Below are positions 1 through 6,181 of a stretch of DNA of 15,854 bases, piece by piece (the stretch's first letter is position 1; every line of letters starts with the position of its first letter). The position numbers and the translations under genes were made by a program. The notes under the pieces were generated by a model. The model saw only the letters and a program-made list of their open reading frames with translations, was not told where the DNA came from and did no database searches. Source of the stretch: CAYGAW01 sp964347945 (GTDB lineage Bacteria; Chloroflexota; Anaerolineae; UBA7937; B3-Chlor); assembly GCA_964347945.1 (NCBI GenBank), contig CAYGAW010000049.1:1-15854 (forward strand), read 5' to 3'.

Positions 1-32
1 ACTAGGTACCGCAGCCGTTGCTTGAGCCCCAA
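1..32 (-). CDS. possible start of a truncated gene (N-terminus only)
   Basis: After the permease stop, the minus strand carries a perfect Shine-Dalgarno AAGGAGGT (forward bases 42-49). Nine bases later a TTG could start a frame reading MGLKQRLRYL to the window edge. ATT just before it is a rarer alternative start. The strong ribosome-binding site 40-50 bases past the permease stop is the only real evidence, and it suggests a third gene in the sigma-permease transcript. Ten residues are too few to assign a family. A chance purine-rich match is the main alternative. Confidence 0.3.
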   Translation of the reverse strand, partial: MGLKQRLRYL

Positions 33-87
33 TCTCTACGGACCTCCTTGCGCGGCATCTGCATCAACGTTGAGGATTTCCCATCGG

Positions 88-1008
88 CTAAACCATCCCT
101 GTTCCCAATAGCATGTTGAAGGCGAAGCCAAAAGAGATGGCACCCACCCACAGAGTGGCGACGACCAGCCCGACGACTCGCCACCGAGCCACAGTGAGGG
201 CTCCCGCCATGGCGCCGAAGGAAGTGCCCGCGCCGGTGATCAGGAAAGCCAGCGCCGCTCCTTGGCTCATGCCGGCTTCGAGCAAAGCGCGCACCAGGGG
301 CAAGGAGGCCTCAGTGTTGACGTAGAAGGGCAGGGCCAGCGTGGCAGCCAGGGGGATGCTGTAGACCTTGCCGCTGCCAAATAGGGTGGACACCCAGTGT
401 GCCGGGATCAAGCCATTGAGGAAGTAGCCGACGAAGGCGAACACCAAGAACAGGAGCAACAGACGTCGTCCAGCGTGGTAGGTCTCGATAAGGACCAGCC
501 ACGGGCCCACTTTGCATCTCACTCGCTTGGTCGCCGAAGCGCAGCATTCCTTCACAAAGCGCGCCTGGTTCGCGAACCAGCCCCGGCTTTCTATGACAGA
601 CGCCATCAGTCCGCCGCCTAGGCCAAGCACAATGGATGCGCCGAAGAACGTCAGCGCGAAGGGCCAGCCGAATAAACCAGCGCTGTAGATCAGCTCTTGC
701 GGGGACGTGAGCGGCGAGGAGACCAAGAAGGCCACGATGGGCCCCCAGGGCATCAGGCCGGCCATCATGCCCAGGATGACGGCCATCGTGCCGCAGGAGC
801 AGAGTGGAGTTCCAACGGCAGCAGCTGTGGCCGCCACCACACCCGCACGGCGATTGCGCTGTAGGAAGGCTGAGGCACGATCCTGGTCCATGTAGACCGA
901 GACCAGGGCCGCCACGACAGCGCTGATCAGCAGATACGGCCAGTTCCCCAGCAAGGTATGCCAGACCTTCAGCAGTGTATCGATCAACAGACTCAGGATG
1001 AAACTCAT
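88..1008 (-). CDS. ArsP/DUF318-type permease (SO_0444-like metal or metalloid efflux)
   Basis: A 306-residue integral membrane protein of the DUF318/ArsP_1 permease family, whose members export metals, metalloids or organoarsenicals across the inner membrane. Visible features are many hydrophobic segments, the family signature TPLCSCG at residues 67-73 with Cys70 and Cys72, and a second similar half around residues 229-270 (YVNTEASLPL, then GAGTSFGA). A central hydrophilic loop carries Cys155-Cys156 and Cys165. The start at 1008 is chosen over the ATG at 1035 because AAGGAGGT lies seven bases upstream of it, while 1035 has no such site. It lies 113 bp downstream of the SigZ-like sigma gene on the same strand, so the two are probably co-expressed. 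The exact substrate (Cu, Zn, As or other) cannot be told from sequence. Confidence 0.9.
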   Translation of the reverse strand: MSFILSLLIDTLLKVWHTLLGNWPYLLISAVVAALVSVYMDQDRASAFLQRNRRAGVVAATAAAVGTPLCSCGTMAVILGMMAGLMPWGPIVAFLVSSPLTSPQELIYSAGLFGWPFALTFFGASIVLGLGGGLMASVIESRGWFANQARFVKECCASATKRVRCKVGPWLVLIETYHAGRRLLLLFLVFAFVGYFLNGLIPAHWVSTLFGSGKVYSIPLAATLALPFYVNTEASLPLVRALLEAGMSQGAALAFLITGAGTSFGAMAGALTVARWRVVGLVVATLWVGAISFGFAFNMLLGTGMV

Positions 1009-1121
1009 CGCCTGTACCTCCTTGAGTTCTCTCATCCTGGTAGACGAACGTCGGACGAAGAGGACGCAACAGGGGACCTACAGCGGTGGGAAGTAGGAGG
1101 AGAGGGTCGAGGACCGAAAGA

Positions 1122-1688
1122 TCAGCTGTCTTCCTCTGCCAGGGTGCAACAGCAGCAATGGGGCTCGTGGTAGTCGATGACCATCCCTCGGCGGTCGAAC
1201 TCGAAGTGGCAGCAGGTCATTAACATGTCCTTGACTTTCTGCCGTGCGCGCTGCACCCTGGATTTCGCGCCCGAATACGAGAGTCCAAGCCGTTCGGCAA
1301 GCTCCTTCTGACTGAGACCGGAGTACGAGGTGAGCATGAAGGCCTCTCGATAGGGATCGGGCAAGGTCTCAGCCATGTCCCGCACGTCGGCCGCCAGGCG
1401 AGTCACTAGCTCCTCCTCGTGTGAGTCTTCCCAAGGGACCGGTATTTCGGGCAGATCGCTGGTCGGCCTCTGAGCGCGGTAGTAGTCAATGATGGCATTG
1501 CGGGTGATCTGGTAGATCCAGCTCTCCAGCTTGGTCATGTCCCGCAGTGTGCCCATCTTGGCGTGGATGCGAAGAAAGACCTCCTGCAGGAGGTCCTCGG
1601 CCGTTTGCTCGTCGCGGACGCGAGCGCGGATGAAGGCGCGCAGCTGGGAGCTGAACTGATTCCACACGGATTCGAGTACGTCGTTCAT
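1122..1688 (-). CDS. sigZ: SigZ-type ECF RNA polymerase sigma factor with Cys-rich tail
   Basis: A 188-residue ECF sigma factor. Region 2 spans about residues 5-72 (TAEDLLQEVFLRIHAK, then ESWIYQITRNAIIDYYR). Region 4 spans about 105-155 (LPDPYREAFMLTSYSGLSQKELAERLG in two pieces, then SYSGAKSRVQRARQKVK). The GLSYSGAKSRVQRAR helix-turn-helix and the following CCHFEFDRRG match what I recall of the SigZ family of Bacillus. The C-terminus adds His174, His177 and four consecutive cysteines (178-181), beyond Cys159-Cys160. The start at 1688 fits the usual family N-terminus. The open frame continues about 80 codons upstream, but that stretch shows no sigma homology. The permease gene follows on the same strand. 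No obvious anti-sigma gene lies beside it, so control through the Cys/His tail is plausible but inferred. Confidence 0.92.
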   Translation of the reverse strand: MNDVLESVWNQFSSQLRAFIRARVRDEQTAEDLLQEVFLRIHAKMGTLRDMTKLESWIYQITRNAIIDYYRAQRPTSDLPEIPVPWEDSHEEELVTRLAADVRDMAETLPDPYREAFMLTSYSGLSQKELAERLGLSYSGAKSRVQRARQKVKDMLMTCCHFEFDRRGMVIDYHEPHCCCCTLAEEDS

Positions 1689-2265
1689 CTCTACGGCCTG
1701 GGACGTTATATCATTCTTCTGTGAAACCAGTCTGATGGCAGCTGAATGGCCTTCCGGGCGCGGCGCTGTATATGCGTCGACATCTAGAATCGTACCATGC
1801 TGTGCCGCACAAGGCAATGCAGGGTCCCCGCCAGGCGCACGCCGAGCAAGTCTGCTCGTGTCGACTCCCTTGCTGGACTTCACAGTGCTGCCTGGTTCGA
1901 CCGAATACATAGCCTCGACTAGCATCTCCTGAAGTTGAACTGTGGCCCTTGCTCAGATTCTGTGGTCAAGCAGACCGAGATGCTGAGGGGGTCCACCACG
2001 TGCCCAAGCGACGTCTAGAGGACATCATCGTGATGTAGACATGGCGAACGCCGCCTGAGAATGGCTGGCGAATCTAGCAACACCAAAGTAGTATTCCTTG
2101 TGATACAGGAGCGGGTGGCCATTGGAGGTCGCGGCCCGCTCTTCTTGTGCTGGCATCTGGCGGTGGAGACTTGTCACCAATAGATGTCGCAACATTTGGC
2201 TTCAAGGGCCGTATGGTTTTGGCGATTCTTGCGTCTTATGTAGTGAAAGAGGGCATTAGAGTCAC
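1689..2265. other. 577-bp region between two divergent sigma genes, no convincing gene
   Basis: This gap separates the minus-strand SigZ-like gene from the plus-strand ECF gene and must hold promoters for both. I see no tRNA, no clear terminator and no convincing coding sequence. Frames that stay open on both strands lack ribosome-binding sites and family motifs. One short palindrome and one candidate extended -10 are noted separately. Confidence 0.6.
1705..1713 (-). promoter_or_regulatory. candidate extended -10 element for the SigZ-like gene
   Basis: The minus strand reads TGATATAAC, an extended -10 (TGnTATAAC) about 17 bases upstream of the ATG at 1688. No good -35 is visible at 17-18 bp. 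Transcription would begin about ten bases before the start codon, giving a very short leader, which fits the absence of a strong Shine-Dalgarno there. A chance match in this relatively AT-rich patch is possible. Confidence 0.3.
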
Positions 2266-2808
2266 GTGACTGATGAAGGGCCCTTGCTGGACCGGGCGAA
2301 GGCGTACGACCCGGAGGCGCTGGCCGAGTTGTACGATCGCTACGCCCCCAAGATGTACGCCTACATCTACCGTCGGGTGGGTGAAGCGACTCTAGCGGAG
2401 GATCTGACCGGTGAGCTCTTTGTCCGAGTGTTGCGTTCCATCAGGAACGAGCAGGCGTGGCGGGAATCCTTCAGCGCCTGGCTGTATCGGATCGCCCACA
2501 ATCTGGTGGTGGATCACTTCCGTCGAGAGCGTGGGACGTCCCAACAACCTGCTGACGAGTTGCTCGTCACTCTGGAAGGTGATCCGATGAGGGACACTGA
2601 AAGCGTGCTGGCGGTTGCACAGCTGCGAGCAGCGGTAGCACGCCTGACGCCAGATCAGCAGGAAGTGATCGCTCTTCGCTTTGGCGAAGGCATGACGGCG
2701 GCGAACGTGGCTCAGGTCATGAACAAAACCACAGGGGCTGTGGAGGCTCTCCAACATCGTGCTTTGGCCTCGCTACGACGCATTTTGGGGGAGGAGAACC
2801 ATGAGTAG
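2266..2808 (+). CDS. ECF RNA polymerase sigma factor
   Basis: A 180-residue ECF sigma factor that would direct RNA polymerase to a small regulon. Region 2 is at residues 14-90 (DPEALAELYDRYAPKMYAYI, AEDLTGELFVRVL, then FSAWLYRIAHNLVVDHFRRE). Region 4 is at 127-175 (LTPDQQEVIALRF, then a helix-turn-helix around NVAQVMNKTTGAVEALQHRA). The start is GTG at 2266; no strong ribosome-binding site precedes it, only a weak GAGG-like stretch, so a slightly different start is possible. Its last eight bases overlap the next gene, which encodes a membrane protein of the DUF5667 type. This overlap implies translational coupling and a functional pair in which the membrane protein is the likely regulator of the sigma factor. 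Confidence 0.93.
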   Translation: MTDEGPLLDRAKAYDPEALAELYDRYAPKMYAYIYRRVGEATLAEDLTGELFVRVLRSIRNEQAWRESFSAWLYRIAHNLVVDHFRRERGTSQQPADELLVTLEGDPMRDTESVLAVAQLRAAVARLTPDQQEVIALRFGEGMTAANVAQVMNKTTGAVEALQHRALASLRRILGEENHE

Positions 2809-3856
2809 TGAGTCGAAGTACCAGCATCTCGAGCGCCGGCTTGGTGAACTCTACGAGGAGGTTCCGCCCGCGCCCGCAGGCCTGGCCCAGGGTCGGGAGC
2901 GGATGCTCACCGAAGCGGCCCGTCTCAGGGCCGGCAAAGCTAGCCGCCCTCTTTCGCTCACCGACACGGTAGTAAGAGAACAACCGAGAAGGAGACGCAA
3001 GATGAATCTACTGCTCGCCGTGGTGCTGGCGATCGCCATTGCCGTGGGTGGCACCGGAGGTGGTATTGCCCTCGCCGCTGATAGCTTGCCGGGCGACTTC
3101 CTTTACCCGGTGAAGATGTTCTCCGAGGAGGCCAGGTTGCTGCTGACCTGGGATCCGGCGGCCGCGGCAGAGCTGAACATGGCCTTTGCCTCAGAGCGAG
3201 TTCGGGAGATGACTCAGTTGGCCGCACGAGGTGATCAGGTACCGGAGGACGTCGTCGCTCGTTTGACCCGTCACATGGAGCAGGCGATGGTGCAGATTGC
3301 GCGGGCTCGGCCCGAACAAGTGCCTGCGCTACTAACGCGTGTGATGGAAAGGGCGCGGGTGCATCAGCAGATGCTGGGGCAGGCCCAAGTCGCCGCGCAG
3401 GAAAAGTCTCGGACCCAACTGCGCCAGGCTGCTCAAGTGATGGAGCAGACTCGACAGGAAGCGGAGGCCGGCCTCGGCGATGCTCTGCGGTTCAGAGAGG
3501 AGTACCAGCACCGCTACGAAGGTGCGGCCGGCCCGCACGGGCAACCGTCGGTCACGCCCACCCGAACGCAGGAGCAAGAGGGGCAGCAGCAACAATACCA
3601 GCATCAGTACGAGGGAACCCCAGGGCCGCACGGAGAACCATCGGCCCCATCCGGTGAGAGTCCCACGCCGACCGATACCCCGTCACCTGATGGACCTGCT
3701 TCAGCGACGAGGGAACCCGAGCGCACCCGGGAGGAGGAGCAGCATCGCCATGAGGGTACCCCTGGTCCTCATAACGAAGAGTCGCCTTCTTCCAACCAAG
3801 ACCCGGCGCCCACGAGTGGTCCGAAGCAGAACGGCCAGGCCGGCAACGGTCACTGA
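2801..3856 (+). CDS. DUF5667-type single-pass membrane protein, probable sigma partner
   Basis: A 351-residue protein in three parts. Residues 1-68 are cytoplasmic and charged, ending in QPRRRRK. Residues 69-93 form one transmembrane helix. Residues 95-235 form an Ala/Gln/Arg-rich helical domain beginning LPGDFLYPVKMFSEE, the hallmark of DUF5667. Residues 235-351 are a low-complexity Pro/His/Gln/Glu tail with three copies of a 16-residue unit (235-250, 266-281, 313-328) built on QHxYEGxxGPH. The basic cluster before the helix predicts the C-terminus is outside the cell. ATG at 2801 is chosen because GGAGGAG lies just upstream and it overlaps the sigma gene by 8 bp; the frame's earlier ATG at 2759 lies inside the sigma gene. 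An anti-sigma or co-sensor role is inferred from the pairing; I see no zinc-binding anti-sigma motif. Confidence 0.85.
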   Translation: MSSESKYQHLERRLGELYEEVPPAPAGLAQGRERMLTEAARLRAGKASRPLSLTDTVVREQPRRRRKMNLLLAVVLAIAIAVGGTGGGIALAADSLPGDFLYPVKMFSEEARLLLTWDPAAAAELNMAFASERVREMTQLAARGDQVPEDVVARLTRHMEQAMVQIARARPEQVPALLTRVMERARVHQQMLGQAQVAAQEKSRTQLRQAAQVMEQTRQEAEAGLGDALRFREEYQHRYEGAAGPHGQPSVTPTRTQEQEGQQQQYQHQYEGTPGPHGEPSAPSGESPTPTDTPSPDGPASATREPERTREEEQHRHEGTPGPHNEESPSSNQDPAPTSGPKQNGQAGNGH

Positions 3857-3884
3857 ATCGACGATCCGCCCAAACGTCACCGAC

Positions 3885-3916
3885 GGCCTCTCCACCCCAG
3901 GTGGAGAGGCCGCTTT
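3885..3916 (+). terminator. rho-independent terminator after the sigma/DUF5667 pair
   Basis: A perfect 12-bp stem (GGCCTCTCCACC at 3885-3896 with GGTGGAGAGGCC at 3900-3911) and a 3-base loop, followed by GCTTTCATT. The U-run is short but the stem is very stable. It lies 28 bases after the stop codon and separates this operon from the response regulator. Confidence 0.8.
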
Positions 3917-4068
3917 CATTCGGGCGTGATGAGAGAACCCTTCAGGTCTGAGTTGGCAGGGATCTCGGGATGACTGCCTTTGCACAGGCGCCGTGTCGCG
4001 ACACCCGGCCTTGAGGAGGGATGGCCGAGGAGATGAACTCTACAGTCGCGCACCGTCGGGGCTCGATG

Positions 4069-4097
4069 TCGACAACGGTGCATGTCCGTGCTAGAAT
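4069..4097 (+). promoter_or_regulatory. sigma-70-type promoter of the response regulator gene
   Basis: TCGACA (4069-4074), a 17-bp spacer, and TAGAAT (4092-4097). Each hexamer matches 5 of 6 consensus bases, and TG at 4089-4090 makes the -10 extended. Transcription would start near 4104, leaving a leader of about 48 bases. There is no competing good promoter in this gap. Confidence 0.6.
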
Positions 4098-4151
4098 AGC
4101 TAGGCTGTCGCGGCGGACCTTGCGCTTCCGGTTGGTCCCTGGAGAGGACAG

Positions 4152-4847
4152 ATGAAGATACTGATCATCAGCGACCAACACGATTCAGCCGAGCTTCTGA
4201 CGGTCATTTTCCGCCAGGCGGGTCTCCTGAGCGTCACCTCGCACAGGACCAATGTGCAGGGTGCGTTGGACGCTCATGCCAAAGAGGTACCGGATCTGGT
4301 TTTCGTGGACGTGACCACCAATGCCTTCGATCCATTGGAGATGTGCACAGGCCTACGCGCGGAGACCATCGCGCCCATTGTAGTCTCCTCTTCCAACGCA
4401 GATGAGGAGTACATTCTTCGAGCCTTCGATCTAGGGATAGACGAGTACATCAACAAACCGGCAAGTCCGAGACTGCTAGTAGCAAGGGTGAAGGCTCTGC
4501 TGCGTCGTGCTGGCTCGATGCCTCTGGCCAGTGTATCCGGTCTGAGTGTCTGGGGTGTCGAGCTGGACCCCGAACGGAGGGCAGTTCTGCTGCCTGATGG
4601 GAGGAGCATAGACCTCACCAATCTGGAGTTTCGCCTTCTGTACTGCTTGATGAGTAACCAAGGACGCGTTGTCCCCACGGAGACCATCGTGGAGAGGGTG
4701 TGGGGCTATTCCGGAGAGACCGACTCCCGCTTGGTAAAGGGCCTGGTAAGGCGACTGCGGCGCAAGATCGAGCCTGACACCAAGGAGCCTCTATACATCA
4801 AGACCGTCCCTGGGGTCGGATACGCGTTCGCGCCTTCCGAAGAGTAG
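4152..4847 (+). CDS. orphan OmpR/PhoB-type response regulator
   Basis: A 231-residue DNA-binding response regulator. The receiver domain spans residues 1-118, with predicted phospho-acceptor Asp53 (LVFVDVTT), Ser80 at the switch Thr/Ser position and Lys102 (NKP). The first acidic site reads SDQ, so Asp8 is present but its usual acidic neighbour is Ser7. The winged-helix domain spans about 125-228 (LTNLEFRLLYCLMSNQGRVV, then VKGLVRRLRRKIE and IKTVPGVGYAF). ATG at 4152 follows GAGAGGACAG. No histidine kinase gene is adjacent, so it is an orphan in this window. It has its own promoter. Immediately downstream lies an array of 11-bp direct repeats, the spacing used by PhoB/OmpR-family dimers, in front of a rubredoxin-like gene that is a plausible target. 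Confidence 0.93.
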   Translation: MKILIISDQHDSAELLTVIFRQAGLLSVTSHRTNVQGALDAHAKEVPDLVFVDVTTNAFDPLEMCTGLRAETIAPIVVSSSNADEEYILRAFDLGIDEYINKPASPRLLVARVKALLRRAGSMPLASVSGLSVWGVELDPERRAVLLPDGRSIDLTNLEFRLLYCLMSNQGRVVPTETIVERVWGYSGETDSRLVKGLVRRLRRKIEPDTKEPLYIKTVPGVGYAFAPSEE

Positions 4848-4898
4848 CGGGCCGACCTCTTCACCGAGTCTCATAATCGGTACCCCAATCAGTTGTTT

Positions 4899-4942
4899 GG
4901 CACCTCTTTGGTACCTCTTTAGTACCTCTATTGCACCTCCTT
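4899..4942 (+). repeat. four tandem 11-bp direct repeats, probable regulator binding array
   Basis: Four units run without gaps: GGCACCTCTTT (4899-4909), GGTACCTCTTT (4910-4920), AGTACCTCTAT (4921-4931), TGCACCTCCTT (4932-4942). The shared core is (T/C)ACCTC every 11 bp, one helical turn. PhoB-, OmpR- and PhoP-family regulators bind as head-to-tail dimers to direct repeats of this period, usually just upstream of the -10. The regulator encoded 52 bp upstream is of this family. Binding is inferred. Confidence 0.85.
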
Positions 4943-4943
4943 C

Positions 4944-4952
4944 TGCTAGACT
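4944..4952 (+). promoter_or_regulatory. extended -10 element of the rubredoxin-like transcript
   Basis: TGCTAGACT is an extended -10 (TG, one base, TAGACT) beginning two bases after the last 11-bp repeat. There is no recognisable -35, because the repeats occupy that position. This is typical of promoters that depend on an activator of the PhoB class. The predicted start near 4959 gives a leader of about 150 bases before the rubredoxin-like gene. Confidence 0.5.
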
Positions 4953-4998
4953 TCGTTGGTGAGGGGCACGGAATGGTGTCTCCAATAGGTGTACGGAG

Positions 4999-5067
4999 GT
5001 GCCGAATCCTATAGGCGGAAAGGCGAAGGGCAAGTCCAAGTCAGAAGGGAAGAGCGGTAAGCAGTAG
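4999..5067 (+). CDS. candidate 22-residue lysine-rich small protein
   Basis: A GTG at 4999 opens a frame of 22 codons ending TAG at 5065-5067. It encodes a peptide with six lysines plus Gly and Ser (core GGKAKGKSKSEGKSGKQ) and one acidic residue. AGGTG at 4987-4991 lies seven bases upstream as a possible ribosome-binding site. The frame sits in the leader of the rubredoxin-like gene, 43 bases before its start. The biased composition favours a real peptide slightly, but a purine-rich non-coding leader would read the same way. No family is recognised. Confidence 0.25.
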   Translation: MPNPIGGKAKGKSKSEGKSGKQ

Positions 5068-5110
5068 TAGGACTAGGAAAGGGACTCAGATCCTCACAAT
5101 TGGAGGAACA

Positions 5111-5335
5111 ATGAACTCGTACGGAAGATGGGAAACATTTGACTACGAGTACGGTGAATCTGCTGGGAGTCGCCGCCGAGTGAAGGACATGCCTGAGGGC
5201 GAGTGGGAGTGCATGGAGTGCGGCTACGTCTGTGAAGGGCGCACACGACCCAAGGCCTGTCCCGACTGCGGCGCTGGCCCGGAGGACTTCGAGTACTACG
5301 AGTATGATGACGACGATTGGGATGACTATGACTAG
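5111..5335 (+). CDS. rubredoxin-like iron-binding protein with acidic tail
   Basis: A 74-residue protein. Residues 31-61 form a rubredoxin-like domain of the kind found at the C-terminus of rubrerythrin (WECMECGYVCEG, then PKACPDCGAGPEDFE). Cys34, Cys37, Cys50 and Cys53 would hold one Fe in an FeS4 site; Cys41 is extra. The N-terminal 30 residues are not recognised and the last 13 are Asp/Tyr/Trp-rich. It is a probable small electron carrier, perhaps for peroxide or superoxide reduction. GGAGG lies six bases before ATG 5111. It is a single-gene transcription unit, or follows only the candidate small peptide, between the 11-bp repeat promoter and a strong terminator. It lacks the diiron domain of a true rubrerythrin. 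Confidence 0.9.
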   Translation: MNSYGRWETFDYEYGESAGSRRRVKDMPEGEWECMECGYVCEGRTRPKACPDCGAGPEDFEYYEYDDDDWDDYD

Positions 5336-5381
5336 CACCCGAAAGTAAGTGATCGCTCCGTTGGGAGCCAGACGGACAATG

Positions 5382-5416
5382 CGAGGGCAGAGCACCACTC
5401 TGCCCTCGTTTCGTTC
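5382..5416 (+). terminator. rho-independent terminator after the rubredoxin-like gene
   Basis: An 11-bp perfect stem (CGAGGGCAGAG at 5382-5392 with CTCTGCCCTCG at 5398-5408), a 5-base loop, and the T-rich tract TTTCGTTCT directly after it. It lies 46 bases past the stop codon. Confidence 0.85.
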
Positions 5417-6181
5417 TGAAGGGCTGCGCGCAGCGTACACGTAGCTGGCCGAGTGGTTCCGCCCGGTCAGTGGAGAAGAGATCCGCCCATGCCTGGTGCG
5501 ACGCGTTGGATGCAGCTGCAAGGTCTCGCTGACGCGTGGCGGTTGGCAAACGTGATCTCGAGACACCTCCGCTAGTGTGTGCCGATGTTTGATCGTGCTC
5601 CATCGTTCGCAGGCGAGGCGGATGCTAGTAGCGGGCAGATCCAATCGCGTAGAGCTTTCTCCTGCAGTACTCGCTCTTTCACCTCTCCAGTGGTAGAATG
5701 TAAGCGGTAGCAACCGGGCGCCAGCGTGAGGCCCGGTTGCGCGCGTCAGCACACTTCGTGCGTTTTGAGGTGGTCCTGTGACACAGAGGTCAGTGGCTTT
5801 GGTTGCGGTTGTCCTATTACGGGATGGCCTGGTCGGCTGTGGGTCGTTGCCAGATGCTGTGGCAACTCAGATCTCTGCCTCGGCGGCTGGAATCACAGTT
5901 CACCAGACTGCGACCTCAAGAGGCGGGCCTCGCGCAAGGCCCACAACAAGCCACACACAAGGCCCACTCATTAGTCCGACCTCACCGAGCAGACCCTTTT
6001 CGGCTTCTGAGGCGACGCCTCCGTCATGTGAACGTACCCCTGATATCGCCTTGGGCCGATTCTCAAGGATTCCACTACGCCACTGTGATCGTCTTGGGCG
6101 ACCCTACACCTGGATTGCCGCCGTAGCGCGTGCGCAACTTTTCAGACGTTGACCGCAACTCGACGCAAGGAGGAATACCAT
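5417..6181. other. 765-bp gene-poor region upstream of the molybdenum hydroxylase operon
   Basis: Apart from the promoter-hairpin cluster at 5691-5766 I see no supported feature in this stretch. Bases 5417-5690 hold only shadow frames. Bases 5778-6152 hold an open frame with a ribosome-binding-like start and an LVGC lipobox, rejected for reasons given elsewhere. The true promoter of the operon starting at 6182 is not obvious. The operon's own ribosome-binding site, AAGGAGG, is at 6167-6173. Confidence 0.6.
5691..5766 (+). promoter_or_regulatory. candidate extended -10 plus two-hairpin leader or small RNA
   Basis: TGGTAGAAT (5691-5699) is an extended -10. A few bases past the predicted start lies a perfect 10-bp stem, GCAACCGGGC (5710-5719) with GCCCGGTTGC (5731-5740) and an 11-base loop. 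Next comes a short hairpin GCAC/GTGC (5749-5752, 5758-5761) followed by GTTTTG, which could end transcription. The set could be a small structured RNA or an attenuating leader for the hydroxylase operon. I do not recognise a named riboswitch; a Moco riboswitch was considered but could not be matched by eye. Confidence 0.35.

Noticed and set aside
1689..1925. N-terminal extension of about 79 residues on the SigZ-like frame.
   Set aside because: It has no sigma-like sequence and no ribosome-binding site at its ATG. The family N-terminus fits the start at 1688.
2022..2036. Palindrome ACATCA-TCG-TGATGT between the divergent sigma genes.
   Set aside because: Six-base arms with a fixed spacer are expected several times by chance in 15 kb, and it is not placed against a recognised promoter.
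5009..5752. Long minus-strand open frame of 247 codons.
   Set aside because: It is antisense to the rubredoxin-like gene and its terminator, has no ribosome-binding site, and its hydrophobic stretch is only the mirror of the acidic tail codons.
5778..6152. Open frame of 124 codons starting GTG with GAGG upstream and an LVGC lipobox at residues 18-21.
   Set aside because: The would-be signal peptide is broken by Arg-Asp at residues 15-16. The rest is Pro/Ser/Thr/Arg-rich without any family motif, and third-position GC is lower than in the neighbouring real genes. A decayed lipoprotein gene is possible but not supported.
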